DNA of 64,000 nucleotides, from positions 1 through 64,000 of the forward strand of contig JALSHE010000050.1 in NCBI GenBank assembly GCA_026982415.1, given 5' to 3'. Of the stretch, positions 40,649 to 49,778 are shown piece after piece. How positions within the stretch are numbered: the stretch's first letter is position 1; the number at the start of each line of letters is the position of its first letter. The position numbers and the translations under genes were made by a program. The DNA comes from Robiginitomaculum sp. (GTDB taxonomy: Bacteria > Pseudomonadota > Alphaproteobacteria > Caulobacterales > Maricaulaceae). The notes beneath the pieces are model-generated. The model did no database searches. It saw only the letters and a list, made by a program, of their open reading frames with translations, and was not told the origin of the DNA.

Positions 40649-43600
40649 TTACGAGCTTTGCTGAGAAGCCGCTTCAGGCTCACTGTTTTCGATCCAGTCT
40701 TCGTCGTCGCTCCAGGGGTCTTCTTTCTTGCGGTAGAACCAATTGAACATATGCTTTAAATTTTGCCACCACAGAGCAGGCCCGGCCAGCATAACCGGGG
40801 TTAGGATTAGGGTTAATATGGTTGAGAATGCTAACCCGCAAACTAGGACATAAGAAATAGGCGCCCAAATAGCTGATGTGGACGATCCCTTGGTGGAAAA
40901 CTCGCCAGCAAATAAATCAGCACGAACGGCCAAAGCCATAGGCATGAGGCCGACTATGGTTGTTATGGTCGTCAGCAATACGGGGCGTAAACGTTGCGCT
41001 GCCGTTCGTACCACGGCTTCGTGGGTTTCGTGGCCTTCGCGTTTTAAATGTTGAAAGGTGTCGATAAGTACTATGTTATTATTCACCACGATCCCTGCCA
41101 AAGCCAACACCCCGGTTCCGCAGAGTAAGATGCTTACATATGGATAAAAGATCAGGCCAAGCAAGACACCCGCAACAGAAAATACAACGGCTGAAAGCGT
41201 CAATGTGACGTGCCAGAAACTGTTAAACTGCCACAATAAAATGACGCCCATCATGAAGAGGGTAGCCAAGCCTGCGACCATAAAAAACTGCCCGGCGGCT
41301 TTGTTTTCCTCGTCTTGGCCCAAAAATTTAAACGCGACATCGCCTTCAAAATTTGCTTCGTTTTCAATCCATTCGCGTACTTCTTTCACAATTTGGTTGG
41401 TGGCAATTCCGGGCGCGGAATTGCCTTTGACCTCATAAACCCGCAATTGATTGCGGCGCTGGATACTGTCTTGTCGTGGTTTGGCTGTACGCGTGACGAC
41501 GGACGAGAGTGGCAACGCGCCTTCACTGGTTTGTATGCGTAGATTGTCAAGCTCGGATAAGTCGCGGGAGGTTTTTGGGAAGCGGATACGGATGTCGATT
41601 TCGTCGTCGCTATCAATGGGACGGAAAAAACCGACCAGTGATCCTTCGGTGACAAATTGCACGGCGGCCCCGATTGTACTGACATCAAGACCCAGCCGCC
41701 CGGCTTCTTCGCGGTCAATATCCAATTGCCATTCAATACCGGGCAAGGGCATAGTGTCTTCGACTTCGATCAATGATTTGTTGCTGCTCATATAAGCACT
41801 AAGCGCACGGGTGGCTTTATTCAGGTGGCCGAGATTATCCGAGGTCAACTCAACACTAACATCTTTGCCAGTGGGCGGGCCGTCGGAGAGCACTTCGACT
41901 TCCATTATCAACCCCGGCATATTGGTCAGGGCGGCGCGGACATCTTTTTCTATCTCCAAAGTACTGCGGCGATCATCAAATGGTTTTAACTCAAGGAATG
42001 TTCTCGAAACAGTATCAAGCGGAACACCTTGCGGGCCATTAAATCCGCCGCCTGATGAAGCGCCAGCGCCGGCAATCGTGAACATTGATTGTATGCCGTC
42101 AATACCGCGCAGGCGGGCTTCTACTTGTTTGGCGGTTTCATATTCATTTATAGTTGCCGTATTGCCGCGTGTGCGGGCATATACATAGATTTCCTGCCCG
42201 CCGTCTGCCGTAAAAAATTCAACCCGCCTGCCGTCTCCGGTTGCGCCGAACGCATAGAAGATGCCAAACACCAGCATAAGAATGGCAATCAATACTTTCA
42301 AAGGATGATACGCCAAACGGTTTATCATGCGAGCGTAAGTGCCTGTGAAGCCCGCTATGGACAACGGATCACCCTCAGCACCAGAGAGAGCTTTCAAGCT
42401 AGCACGCGCACCTTTAAGCTTTCTTGGTCCAAAGAGTGCGCCGAGTGTTGGCAGGAAAATCAAGGCCATAAGTAGTGAAGCCGTCAACACCAACATCAAA
42501 GTTTTCGGGAAATAGGACATAAATTGTCCGGGCAGGGTATTCCAGAACAAGAGCGGCAGGAACGCTGCCAATGTTGTCGCCGTACTGGAGATAATCGGCC
42601 AGAACATCCGCTTGCCCGCCATGACATAAGCATCGCGTCTGTCCAGACCTTCGGCCAGTTTCCGGTCAGCATATTCAATTATGACAATAGCGCTATCGAC
42701 CAATATTCCGACCGATAAAATCATGCCGAACATCACCATCATATTCACTGATGCGCCCTGAATTTGTAGCATCAATAAAGTCATCAAGAAGCTGGCGGGA
42801 ATGGCAAATCCCACCATCAGCGCCGAGCGCAAACCGAGCGCTGCAATACAAACTATAACCACAAGCACCACAGCATTGACTATGCTTGAGATCAGGGATT
42901 TGATCATGTCCATGATTTGGATGGTCTGGTTTTGCGATAAGTCTACATTGACAGTTTCGGGCCACTTTTTTGTAACGTTTGCGACAATAGATTGCACGGT
43001 CTTAATCGTATCAATAATATTTTCGCCGTTGCGCTTGGAAACCTCAAGGGATACGGATGGCCGACTTTGGAACAAAGCATAGCTATCCCGGTCTTTAAAG
43101 TTGCGCCGCACTTCTGCAATATCGCTGACCCGGACAATGGAGCCATCATCTGATTTACGGATAACGATGTCCGCAAGATCTGAAGCTTTTTCGATGAGAC
43201 CGGGCAGTTTGACCGCGAATTTGCCGCTATCGGTTTCCAATTTACCAGCTGTGATCAGGCGGTTGTTTTGCGAAATAGCGGCGGCGAGTTCGTTGAACGT
43301 AATGCCGTAGCTTTCCATGAGTGCAGGGTCGACAACAGCTTCGAGTAGTTCCTCACGCTCGCCCTGAATAACCGCTTCCAGAATTTTGGAGTTGGCCTCT
43401 AGGGCGGCTTGCAAGTTTTTCGCAAGTTTTTGTAGCTTCCTTTCCGGCGCATCACCATATAAATTGACCACGATGATGGGCAGGGTTTGCGTGTTCAGCT
43501 CTTCAACCAAGGGTTCTTTAGCTTCTTCGGGTAATTCGCCCCGGGCTTTGTTAACGGCTTCCAGAACATCATCAGTAGCCGAATCTTGATCAAAATTTGC

Positions 43601-43894
43601 ATTAAACTCCAAGACAATTGTACCCACAGATGTGCGGGCAATGCCGTCCATCTGTTTGATACCGTCCAAGGATTTTAGTTCGGTTTCCAGAGGCTTGACC
43701 AGCAGTCTCTCGCTGTCTTCAGGCGATACGCCAGGCAAAACCACCTGTACCGTTACCCACGGAATAGCGACATCAGGCTCTGCGTCTAGAGCGATTGTGA
43801 ACATGGCTACGAAGCCGCCAACCACGGAGAAAAACAAAACGGCTAGTGTCATACGCCATTGGCGGACGGCAAAGTCGACAATACCAGTCATCAA
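40649..43894 (-). CDS. RND-family efflux permease
   Basis: A 1081-residue inner-membrane efflux pump with the RND layout: helix 1 at residues 14-34, a large periplasmic loop, a helix cluster around 335-500 and its repeat at 870-1035. The TM4 region reads VGILVDSAIVIIEYAD, with one Asp where AcrB has two. It exports drugs or other hydrophobic compounds with the fusion protein encoded just upstream (4-nt ATGA overlap at 43891-43894). No outer-membrane factor gene is adjacent, so a TolC-type protein from elsewhere is probably used. An acidic C-terminal tail follows the last helix. Confidence 0.93.
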   Translation of the reverse strand: MMTGIVDFAVRQWRMTLAVLFFSVVGGFVAMFTIALDAEPDVAIPWVTVQVVLPGVSPEDSERLLVKPLETELKSLDGIKQMDGIARTSVGTIVLEFNANFDQDSATDDVLEAVNKARGELPEEAKEPLVEELNTQTLPIIVVNLYGDAPERKLQKLAKNLQAALEANSKILEAVIQGEREELLEAVVDPALMESYGITFNELAAAISQNNRLITAGKLETDSGKFAVKLPGLIEKASDLADIVIRKSDDGSIVRVSDIAEVRRNFKDRDSYALFQSRPSVSLEVSKRNGENIIDTIKTVQSIVANVTKKWPETVNVDLSQNQTIQIMDMIKSLISSIVNAVVLVVIVCIAALGLRSALMVGFAIPASFLMTLLMLQIQGASVNMMVMFGMILSVGILVDSAIVIIEYADRKLAEGLDRRDAYVMAGKRMFWPIISSTATTLAAFLPLLFWNTLPGQFMSYFPKTLMLVLTASLLMALIFLPTLGALFGPRKLKGARASLKALSGAEGDPLSIAGFTGTYARMINRLAYHPLKVLIAILMLVFGIFYAFGATGDGRRVEFFTADGGQEIYVYARTRGNTATINEYETAKQVEARLRGIDGIQSMFTIAGAGASSGGGFNGPQGVPLDTVSRTFLELKPFDDRRSTLEIEKDVRAALTNMPGLIMEVEVLSDGPPTGKDVSVELTSDNLGHLNKATRALSAYMSSNKSLIEVEDTMPLPGIEWQLDIDREEAGRLGLDVSTIGAAVQFVTEGSLVGFFRPIDSDDEIDIRIRFPKTSRDLSELDNLRIQTSEGALPLSSVVTRTAKPRQDSIQRRNQLRVYEVKGNSAPGIATNQIVKEVREWIENEANFEGDVAFKFLGQDEENKAAGQFFMVAGLATLFMMGVILLWQFNSFWHVTLTLSAVVFSVAGVLLGLIFYPYVSILLCGTGVLALAGIVVNNNIVLIDTFQHLKREGHETHEAVVRTAAQRLRPVLLTTITTIVGLMPMALAVRADLFAGEFSTKGSSTSAIWAPISYVLVCGLAFSTILTLILTPVMLAGPALWWQNLKHMFNWFYRKKEDPWSDDEDWIENSEPEAASQQSS

Positions 43895-44976
43895 TCGGAT
43901 CCGTTCTCGGGATTATCGAATTGTGTCGTAACCTGTACACCCTCGTTCACGTAATCCTGGCCTTGAATAATCAGATCGGTATATTCCGGAAGCCCCGTCA
44001 CCCAGATACCAGCACTGGTTTCGTCAATCGTCTTAACGCGCGAAAACCGGACCTTGCGGTCATGATCCAGATAGCGCACACCCATACTGCCTTGGTCGTC
44101 AAGGGTCAAAACACTGGCCGGAATAAGATGGGCTTTGGCTTGTCCGGCAGAAAGTTTGATTGTTGCCGTCACGCCCGAACGTAGTTTTCTGTCTTTGTTG
44201 GGCACCGCGACTTCGATTTTAAATGTCCGAGTTGCTGGGTTGGCGCGGGTTTCGATAAAGCGAATTTTTCCGGACAGCGTTTCACCTGTTGCTAATTTAA
44301 TGGAGGCAGACTTACCAACTGCGAGACGCCCAATTTGTTTTTCCGTAACCTCGCCGATCACAACAAGTGGGTCCATGTCCACCAACAGACCACAGGGCTG
44401 ACCCGGCGCGAGATAATCACCGATTTCTGCCATTTGTTTTTCAAAAATACCGCTAAAGGGGGCGCGCATATTGACATTACCCAGTTCAATTTGGGCTTGC
44501 TTAACTTGAGCTTTGGCACCGTCCAAAGCGGCGAGGGCGCCTGCGGCCTGGGTGCTAGAGCGGAAGCCCTTGGCAACGAGACGTTCCGCCGCTTCGTATT
44601 CCAACTCACGCGACCGCAATGTAGCTTTCGCCTGATCAAGCACGGCTTGGCGTGCGTCAATATCTTGGGCGCAAATCAATGTGCCGCGTTTTATAAACTT
44701 CCCTTCGCGCACAGGTGTTTTTACGACTAGCCCGGCAGTCTCTGCTTTCACAGAAACTTCGCGGTCAGCTTCGGTGCGCCCGTAAAGCTCCATATAGCTT
44801 TCGTGCAGCTCGGCGCTCAGCTGCTTAATCACCACGCTGGGCATGGTTTCTTCAACCTTGGCAGTTGGTTTGGGTGGCGACTTGTCTTTCTCGGATTTTT
44901 TGCTACCAATAACAAACCACAGCACAATGAGAGCCATGAGGAGAGCCGCGACGAGGTAGGATGTTTTAAATTTCAT
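43891..44976 (-). CDS. RND periplasmic adaptor (membrane fusion) protein
   Basis: A 361-residue HlyD/AcrA-like adaptor. One N-terminal membrane segment (residues 7-25), a lipoyl-like part (EVSVKAETAGLVVKTPVREGKFIKRGTLIC), a helical hairpin (about 100-165), the second lipoyl half (MRAPFSGIFEKQMAEIGDYL) and beta-barrel domains. It links the pump encoded by the next gene to an outer-membrane channel. First gene of the two-gene operon, divergent from pccB across a nested inverted repeat. Confidence 0.93.
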   Translation of the reverse strand: MKFKTSYLVAALLMALIVLWFVIGSKKSEKDKSPPKPTAKVEETMPSVVIKQLSAELHESYMELYGRTEADREVSVKAETAGLVVKTPVREGKFIKRGTLICAQDIDARQAVLDQAKATLRSRELEYEAAERLVAKGFRSSTQAAGALAALDGAKAQVKQAQIELGNVNMRAPFSGIFEKQMAEIGDYLAPGQPCGLLVDMDPLVVIGEVTEKQIGRLAVGKSASIKLATGETLSGKIRFIETRANPATRTFKIEVAVPNKDRKLRSGVTATIKLSAGQAKAHLIPASVLTLDDQGSMGVRYLDHDRKVRFSRVKTIDETSAGIWVTGLPEYTDLIIQGQDYVNEGVQVTTQFDNPENGSD

Positions 44977-45027
44977 AATAAAGTCAATCTATGCCGTTTC
45001 GTTTCAGGCGCAAGTATTTAGTATTGA

Positions 45028-45092
45028 AAAACGGAAACAATTATCGGCTAGCGCCCATTCATAATTGTATGGTGAAATAAAGGTTCCGTTTT
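45028..45092. promoter_or_regulatory. Nested inverted repeat between the pump operon and pccB
   Basis: AAAACGGAA (45028-45036) pairs with TTCCGTTTT (45084-45092), and directly inside ACAATTAT (45037-45044) pairs with ATAATTGT (45061-45068). The position in a divergent promoter suggests operator sites or a leader hairpin. Confidence 0.4.
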
Positions 45093-45143
45093 GTATTTGA
45101 TTGGGTAGTATCATGACATCTAAATTACCAAAGGGGGTATGTC

Positions 45144-46676
45144 TTGAAAAACATTCTTGAACAGTTGGAAGAACGCCGCGCACAGGCACGGCTCGGCGGC
45201 GGGCAAGCGCGTATTGATACGCAACACGCCAAAGGCAAATTGACGGCGCGAGAACGCATAAGCTTGTTGCTGGACGAGGACAGTTTCGAAGAGTTCGATA
45301 TGTTTGTCGCCCACCGCTGTACGGATTTCGGTATGGCGGATAAAGGCTTTCCGGGAGACGGTGTTGTCACAGGCTGGGGCACGATTAACGGGCGCAAGAC
45401 ATTTGTGTTCGCACAAGACTTTACAGTGTTTGGCGGCTCCCTGTCCGAAACCAATGCCAAGAAAATCTGCAAGATACAAGAAATGGCCATTAAACACCGC
45501 GCGCCTGTCATTGGCCTCAACGATAGCGGCGGCGCACGTATCCAAGAGGGCGTGGTATCCCTCGGCGGTTATGCAGATGTGTTCCAAAACAATGTTCTTG
45601 CCAGCGGCGTAATCCCGCAAATTAGCGTCATTATGGGGCCGTGCGCGGGTGGGGCGGTGTATTCTCCGGCGCTTACTGATTTTATCTTTATGGTGCGGGA
45701 CACGTCTTACATGTTTGTGACCGGCCCAGATGTGGTCAAAACCGTGACCAATGAAATAGTCACCGCCGAAGAATTGGGCGGCGCCAAAACCCACACGACC
45801 AAATCATCCGTAGCCGACGGGGCGTTCGATAACGATATGGAAGCGCTGGCCGAAATCCGCCGTCTGTTCGATTTCCTGCCCCTACACAACAAAGACAAAG
45901 CCCCAACCCGCAAAGTGTTTGACGATCCGAACCGCGTGGATATGTCGCTTGATACGCTGATACCGGACAATCCGAACCTGCCCTATGATATGCATGAACT
46001 GATTACCAAGGTCGCGGACGAGGGCGATTTCTACGAACTACAAAAAGACTACGCCAAAAACATCTTAACCGGATTTATCCGCTTGGACGGCAGTACGGTC
46101 GGTGTGGTGGCCAATCAACCTATGGTGCTAGCAGGGTGTTTGGATAGTGATAGCTCGCGCAAGGCTGCGCGGTTTGTCCGCTTCTGTGACGCGTTCTCTA
46201 TCCCGATTTTAACCTTCGTAGATGTCCCCGGATTTCTGCCCGGTACGGCGCAAGAACACGGCGGAATCATCAAACACGGCGCAAAACTGCTCTACGCATA
46301 CGGCGAAGCCACAGTCCCCAAAGTCACGGTCATCACCAGAAAAGCCTACGGCGGTGCCTACGACGTAATGGCCCCCAAACATCTGCGCGGCGACATGAAT
46401 TACGCATGGCCAAGCGCCCAAATCGCCGTCATGGGCGCAAAGGGCGCCGTTGAGATATTGTACCGAAAAGACCTAGGCGACCCAGAGGTCATCGCCAAAC
46501 ACACAGAAGAATACGAAAAAAACTTCGCCAACCCGTTCAAGGCGGCTGAAAAAGGCTATATAGACGAGGTAATTATGCCGCACTCCACACGCAAACGCAT
46601 ATGCAGGTCGTTCGCAATGCTAAAAGACAAAGACCTACAAAATCCATGGAAAAAACATGGGAACTTGCCGTTGTGA
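45144..46676 (+). CDS. pccB: Propionyl-CoA carboxylase beta (carboxyltransferase) subunit
   Basis: A 510-residue acyl-CoA carboxyltransferase that moves CO2 from carboxybiotin to propionyl-CoA, giving methylmalonyl-CoA. Family parts are [17 protein letters not shown], the acyl-CoA/oxyanion segments [19 protein letters not shown] and [13 protein letters not shown], and the second-domain [32 protein letters not shown]. Start is TTG 45144, with GGGGG 6 nt upstream; the ATG just before is out of frame. The alpha subunit gene lies about 1 kb downstream, beyond a palindrome array and an unrelated gene. Confidence 0.95.
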   Translation: MKNILEQLEERRAQARLGGGQARIDTQHAKGKLTARERISLLLDEDSFEEFDMFVAHRCTDFGMADKGFPGDGVVTGWGTINGRKTFVFAQDFTVFGGSLSETNAKKICKIQEMAIKHRAPVIGLNDSGGARIQEGVVSLGGYADVFQNNVLASGVIPQISVIMGPCAGGAVYSPALTDFIFMVRDTSYMFVTGPDVVKTVTNEIVTAEELGGAKTHTTKSSVADGAFDNDMEALAEIRRLFDFLPLHNKDKAPTRKVFDDPNRVDMSLDTLIPDNPNLPYDMHELITKVADEGDFYELQKDYAKNILTGFIRLDGSTVGVVANQPMVLAGCLDSDSSRKAARFVRFCDAFSIPILTFVDVPGFLPGTAQEHGGIIKHGAKLLYAYGEATVPKVTVITRKAYGGAYDVMAPKHLRGDMNYAWPSAQIAVMGAKGAVEILYRKDLGDPEVIAKHTEEYEKNFANPFKAAEKGYIDEVIMPHSTRKRICRSFAMLKDKDLQNPWKKHGNLPL

Positions 46677-46712
46677 GTATTATGCAACAACTCCCCTCAC
46701 TCTCATCCGCTC

Positions 46713-47230
46713 ATCCCCACGAAAGTGGGGAACCAGCGATTATGAGCGCAGCAAAGCTGCGCACTTTACCCAAAAAACTGGATACCCGTTTCCACGGGTA
46801 TGAGCGGGGTGTTGGGGGTTTGGGCGACCCCAAAAAACATCCCAATTTAAATAATAATTCCTCCCCAAACTCCGCTCATACCTGCGCATGCAGGTATCCA
46901 CCTCAGAGGTTCGTGTTTTGCACCGATAGCCCAAAGATAGACCCCTGCATCCGCAGGGGTGAGCGGGGTGTTTGGGGTTTTGGCAAAATCAAATATTTTT
47001 ACTTAAGTGTAAGTATCCCCCCATTATCCGCTCATTCCCGCGCAGGCGGGAATCCATCTTGGATATCCAACTGGATACCCGCCGTCGCGGGTATGAGCGG
47101 GGTGTTGGGTGGTTTCCCCCTCTGCCGCTCATACCGACGCCCTCTTGGAAGTGCCCTTGGGGTGCGAAAGTCGGTATCCATTGTGAGTGCTACACCAAAC
47201 CGAAAGGTGTATCCCGTTTTTCAACGAGAT
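46713..47230. repeat. Array of eight alternating palindromic elements
   Basis: Stem-loops lie at 46713-46732, 46782-46801, 46878-46897, 46941-46960, 47034-47053, 47075-47094, 47131-47177 and 47211-47230. All but the seventh are 20 bp with about 6-bp arms and 8-nt centres, for example ATTCCCGCGCAGGCGGGAAT; the seventh is 47 bp. Arm sequences differ but stay complementary (one mismatch in the last). Flanks alternate strictly: CCGCTC before and CCA after, or the reverse complement with GAGCGGGGTGTTNGGGG after. A further hairpin GCGCAGC-AAA-GCTGCGC lies at 46746-46762. The layout resembles neisserial dRS3 (ATTCCC-N8-GGGAAT) and REP/MITE-like elements. The rest of 46677-47276 holds no convincing gene. 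Confidence 0.9.
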
Positions 47231-47276
47231 GAGTGGGGTGTTAGGGGCATAATAAACCTTTTTACTGTGAGTGATT

Positions 47277-47726
47277 ATGTCTGATCTATTAAAGAAAAAA
47301 GAATATTATATTGAAACCCTCCAAGAGTTAAATGGCGTAGTAAAGTTAAATACTATGATATTTGGTGCACCGTTAGTTCTTATTGCAACTCAGTTTCGTT
47401 TTCTATTAAACCTTGAATCGATCTGGATAAAAGCTTCTCTTTCTATCGCTGTCGTTTGCTTTTTATACGGTAGCTATTTTAACTTCTTAGGTGGGCAAAT
47501 ACTGAAATGGATAATTATACGTGAAAAGTTGCACTTATATGGTTCTCCAAGTAAGGGTGAAAAATATTTAGCACGATATGAAACAGTTTACGGAAACAAG
47601 GGTTTTCCATTAACAGAACAAGGTGGAATTAATTATTTAGACAAATACGAAAATCGCCTTCAATTAGCTATGCTAATTGGTTGGGGTTTTTTAGTGTTGT
47701 CATTTTTCATCGCTATATGGACATGA
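47277..47726 (+). CDS. Hypothetical two-helix membrane protein, AT-rich gene
   Basis: A 149-residue protein with two hydrophobic stretches near the centre (about 28-45 and 52-75) and one at the C-terminus (about 128-147), separated by a polar loop with RARYETVYGNKGF-like character. No family recognised. The gene is visibly richer in A and T than its neighbours, uses many AAA, ATT and TTA codons, and sits directly behind a palindrome array between pccB and pccA, so it looks acquired. ATG 47277 or GTG 47271 may start it; no strong ribosome binding site. Confidence 0.65.
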   Translation: MSDLLKKKEYYIETLQELNGVVKLNTMIFGAPLVLIATQFRFLLNLESIWIKASLSIAVVCFLYGSYFNFLGGQILKWIIIREKLHLYGSPSKGEKYLARYETVYGNKGFPLTEQGGINYLDKYENRLQLAMLIGWGFLVLSFFIAIWT

Positions 47727-47730
47727 ACCA

Positions 47731-49758
47731 ATGATAAAAAAAATACTAATCGCTAATCGGGGTGAGATTGCCTGTCGGGTTATTAAGACCGCCAAATTGA
47801 TGGGCATTGCTACTGTTGCTGTTTATTCCGATGCCGATAAAAATGCCCTGCATGTCACCATGGCGGATGAGAGCGTTTATATTGGGGCTTCGGCGGCCTC
47901 TGAATCCTATCTTGATATGGATAAGATATTGGCAGCCATTAAAGACACTGGAGCGGATGCGGTGCATCCGGGTTATGGTTTTCTTAGTGAAAACAAGGAC
48001 TTTGCGCTTAAACTTCAAGACATGGGCGTGGTGTTTATTGGGCCGAATGTGCGGGCTATTGAGGCTATGGGGGACAAGATTGCTTCCAAGAAATTGGCGC
48101 TTGAGGCCGGGGTTAGTACCGTGCCGGGGCATATGGGTTTGATTGAAGATGCCGATGAAGCCGTTAAGATTGCCAACAAAGTTGGCTATCCGGTGATGAT
48201 AAAGGCGTCTGCGGGCGGCGGCGGTAAGGGGATGCGGGTTGCGTATACGGACGAAGAGGCGCGGGAGGGTTTCGCATCTTCCAAGAACGAAGCCAAATCG
48301 TCTTTTGGAGACGACCGGATATTTATCGAGAAATTTATCGAAAGCCCGCGCCATATTGAAATTCAGGTATTGGGTGACAAGCACGGCAATATTATACACC
48401 TGAACGAACGCGAATGCTCCATCCAGCGCCGCAATCAGAAAGTCATAGAAGAAGCCCCGTCACCGTTTTTGGACGATGCCACGCGGGAAAAAATGGGCGC
48501 GGAAGCTATCGCGCTGGCCGCTATTGTTGATTATGACAGCGCCGGGACGGTGGAATTTATTGTCGATAAGGACAAGAATTTCTATTTTCTTGAGATGAAC
48601 ACTCGCTTGCAAGTGGAGCATCCGGTTACGGAACTTATCACCGGAGTTGATTTGGTCGAGCAGATGATTCGCGTGGCAAGCGGGGAGAAACTCAAACTGA
48701 AGCAAAAAGATATTAGCATAAATGGCTGGGCTATAGAGAGCCGCATTTACGCCGAAGACCCGTACCGCAATTTCTTGCCGTCCATTGGCCGCTTAACCCG
48801 CTACCGCCCGCCCGCCGAAGGTGAGACCGAGGACGGCGCAATCGTGCGTAACGATACGGGCGTCTATGAGGGCGGCGAAATTTCCATGTTCTACGACCCG
48901 ATGATAGCTAAACTGTGCACATGGGGCGCGGACAGGGGTATTGCAATCAAAGCCATGCAAGCCGCGCTGGATAATTTTGAGATCAAAGGTGTCGGGCATA
49001 ATATCCCGTTCCTGAGCGCCGTCATGCAGTGCGACAGGTTCATGCGCGGTGATATTTCCACCAATTATATCGCCGAAGAATACCCGGACGGGTTTGCGGG
49101 CGTCCCCCTTAACCCCGGACATGCCCGCACTATAGCTAGCGTCTGTACCTTGATGGCGCAAAAGCTTGCCGAACGTGCGGCCAGCGGCTCTGGCATATTA
49201 AAACACCATGAACGCGCTATCCCCACAAAATTAAGTGTCCAAGTTGGCGAGCGACATTACGATATTACCACCGAGCGCACTAATGGTAGTTCCTTGGTGA
49301 CGTCCACAGACGGCAGTGACAAAGCCGCCATAGAATTGGAAATCTCGTGTGGTTGGACGCCGGGGCAATCTTTGGCAACGTCACTGATTGATAACGAACC
49401 GTTCGTTTTCGCGGCCACCCCAATCCCCGAAGGTTACCGCGTACAGTACCGTGGTTCCGATATTGAGGTCAAAGTCCGCACACCCGCGCAAGCGGCTTTG
49501 GCGCTATTAATGCCGGAAAAAGTAGTAGCCGATACTTCTAACCTGCTTCTCTGTCCAATGCCCGGTGTCGTTGTCTCTGTATTGGTTGAAGAGGGCGATG
49601 AAGTCCAAGACGGACAAGCCCTTGCGGTCGTCGAAGCCATGAAAATGGAAAATACCCTACGGGCGGAGAAAAAGGCAGTCGTCAGTAAAATTAACGCGCA
49701 AGCTGGCGATAATCTGGCCGTGGACGAAATTATTATGGAATTTAAGCCGCCCTTATAA
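47731..49758 (+). CDS. pccA: Propionyl-CoA carboxylase alpha (biotin carboxylase/carrier) subunit
   Basis: A 675-residue biotin-dependent subunit. Residues 1-450 form the biotin carboxylase with ATP-grasp loop KASAGGGGKGMRVAY, catalytic HIEIQVLGD and ECSIQRRNQK, and EMNTRLQVEHPVTE. A BT-type linker domain follows, and the C-terminal biotin carrier domain has VVEAMKMENTL with the biotinylated Lys. It works with PccB in propionate, odd-chain fatty acid and branched amino acid breakdown. It starts 4 nt after the preceding membrane-protein gene, so that insertion may now share its transcript. Confidence 0.96.
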   Translation: MIKKILIANRGEIACRVIKTAKLMGIATVAVYSDADKNALHVTMADESVYIGASAASESYLDMDKILAAIKDTGADAVHPGYGFLSENKDFALKLQDMGVVFIGPNVRAIEAMGDKIASKKLALEAGVSTVPGHMGLIEDADEAVKIANKVGYPVMIKASAGGGGKGMRVAYTDEEAREGFASSKNEAKSSFGDDRIFIEKFIESPRHIEIQVLGDKHGNIIHLNERECSIQRRNQKVIEEAPSPFLDDATREKMGAEAIALAAIVDYDSAGTVEFIVDKDKNFYFLEMNTRLQVEHPVTELITGVDLVEQMIRVASGEKLKLKQKDISINGWAIESRIYAEDPYRNFLPSIGRLTRYRPPAEGETEDGAIVRNDTGVYEGGEISMFYDPMIAKLCTWGADRGIAIKAMQAALDNFEIKGVGHNIPFLSAVMQCDRFMRGDISTNYIAEEYPDGFAGVPLNPGHARTIASVCTLMAQKLAERAASGSGILKHHERAIPTKLSVQVGERHYDITTERTNGSSLVTSTDGSDKAAIELEISCGWTPGQSLATSLIDNEPFVFAATPIPEGYRVQYRGSDIEVKVRTPAQAALALLMPEKVVADTSNLLLCPMPGVVVSVLVEEGDEVQDGQALAVVEAMKMENTLRAEKKAVVSKINAQAGDNLAVDEIIMEFKPPL

Positions 49759-49778
49759 GGCGTAATCTACCTGCGTAA

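Noticed and set aside
46713-47230. CRISPR array
   Set aside because: Units are palindromes of varying sequence in alternating orientation with uneven spacing; no identical direct repeats, spacers or cas genes.
46601-47284. A 227-codon plus-strand open frame through the palindrome array
   Set aside because: It overlaps the pccB end in another frame, has no ribosome binding site or domain, and its peptide is only the translation of the repeats (phrases like HSRAGGNPS are typical of mis-called repeat DNA).
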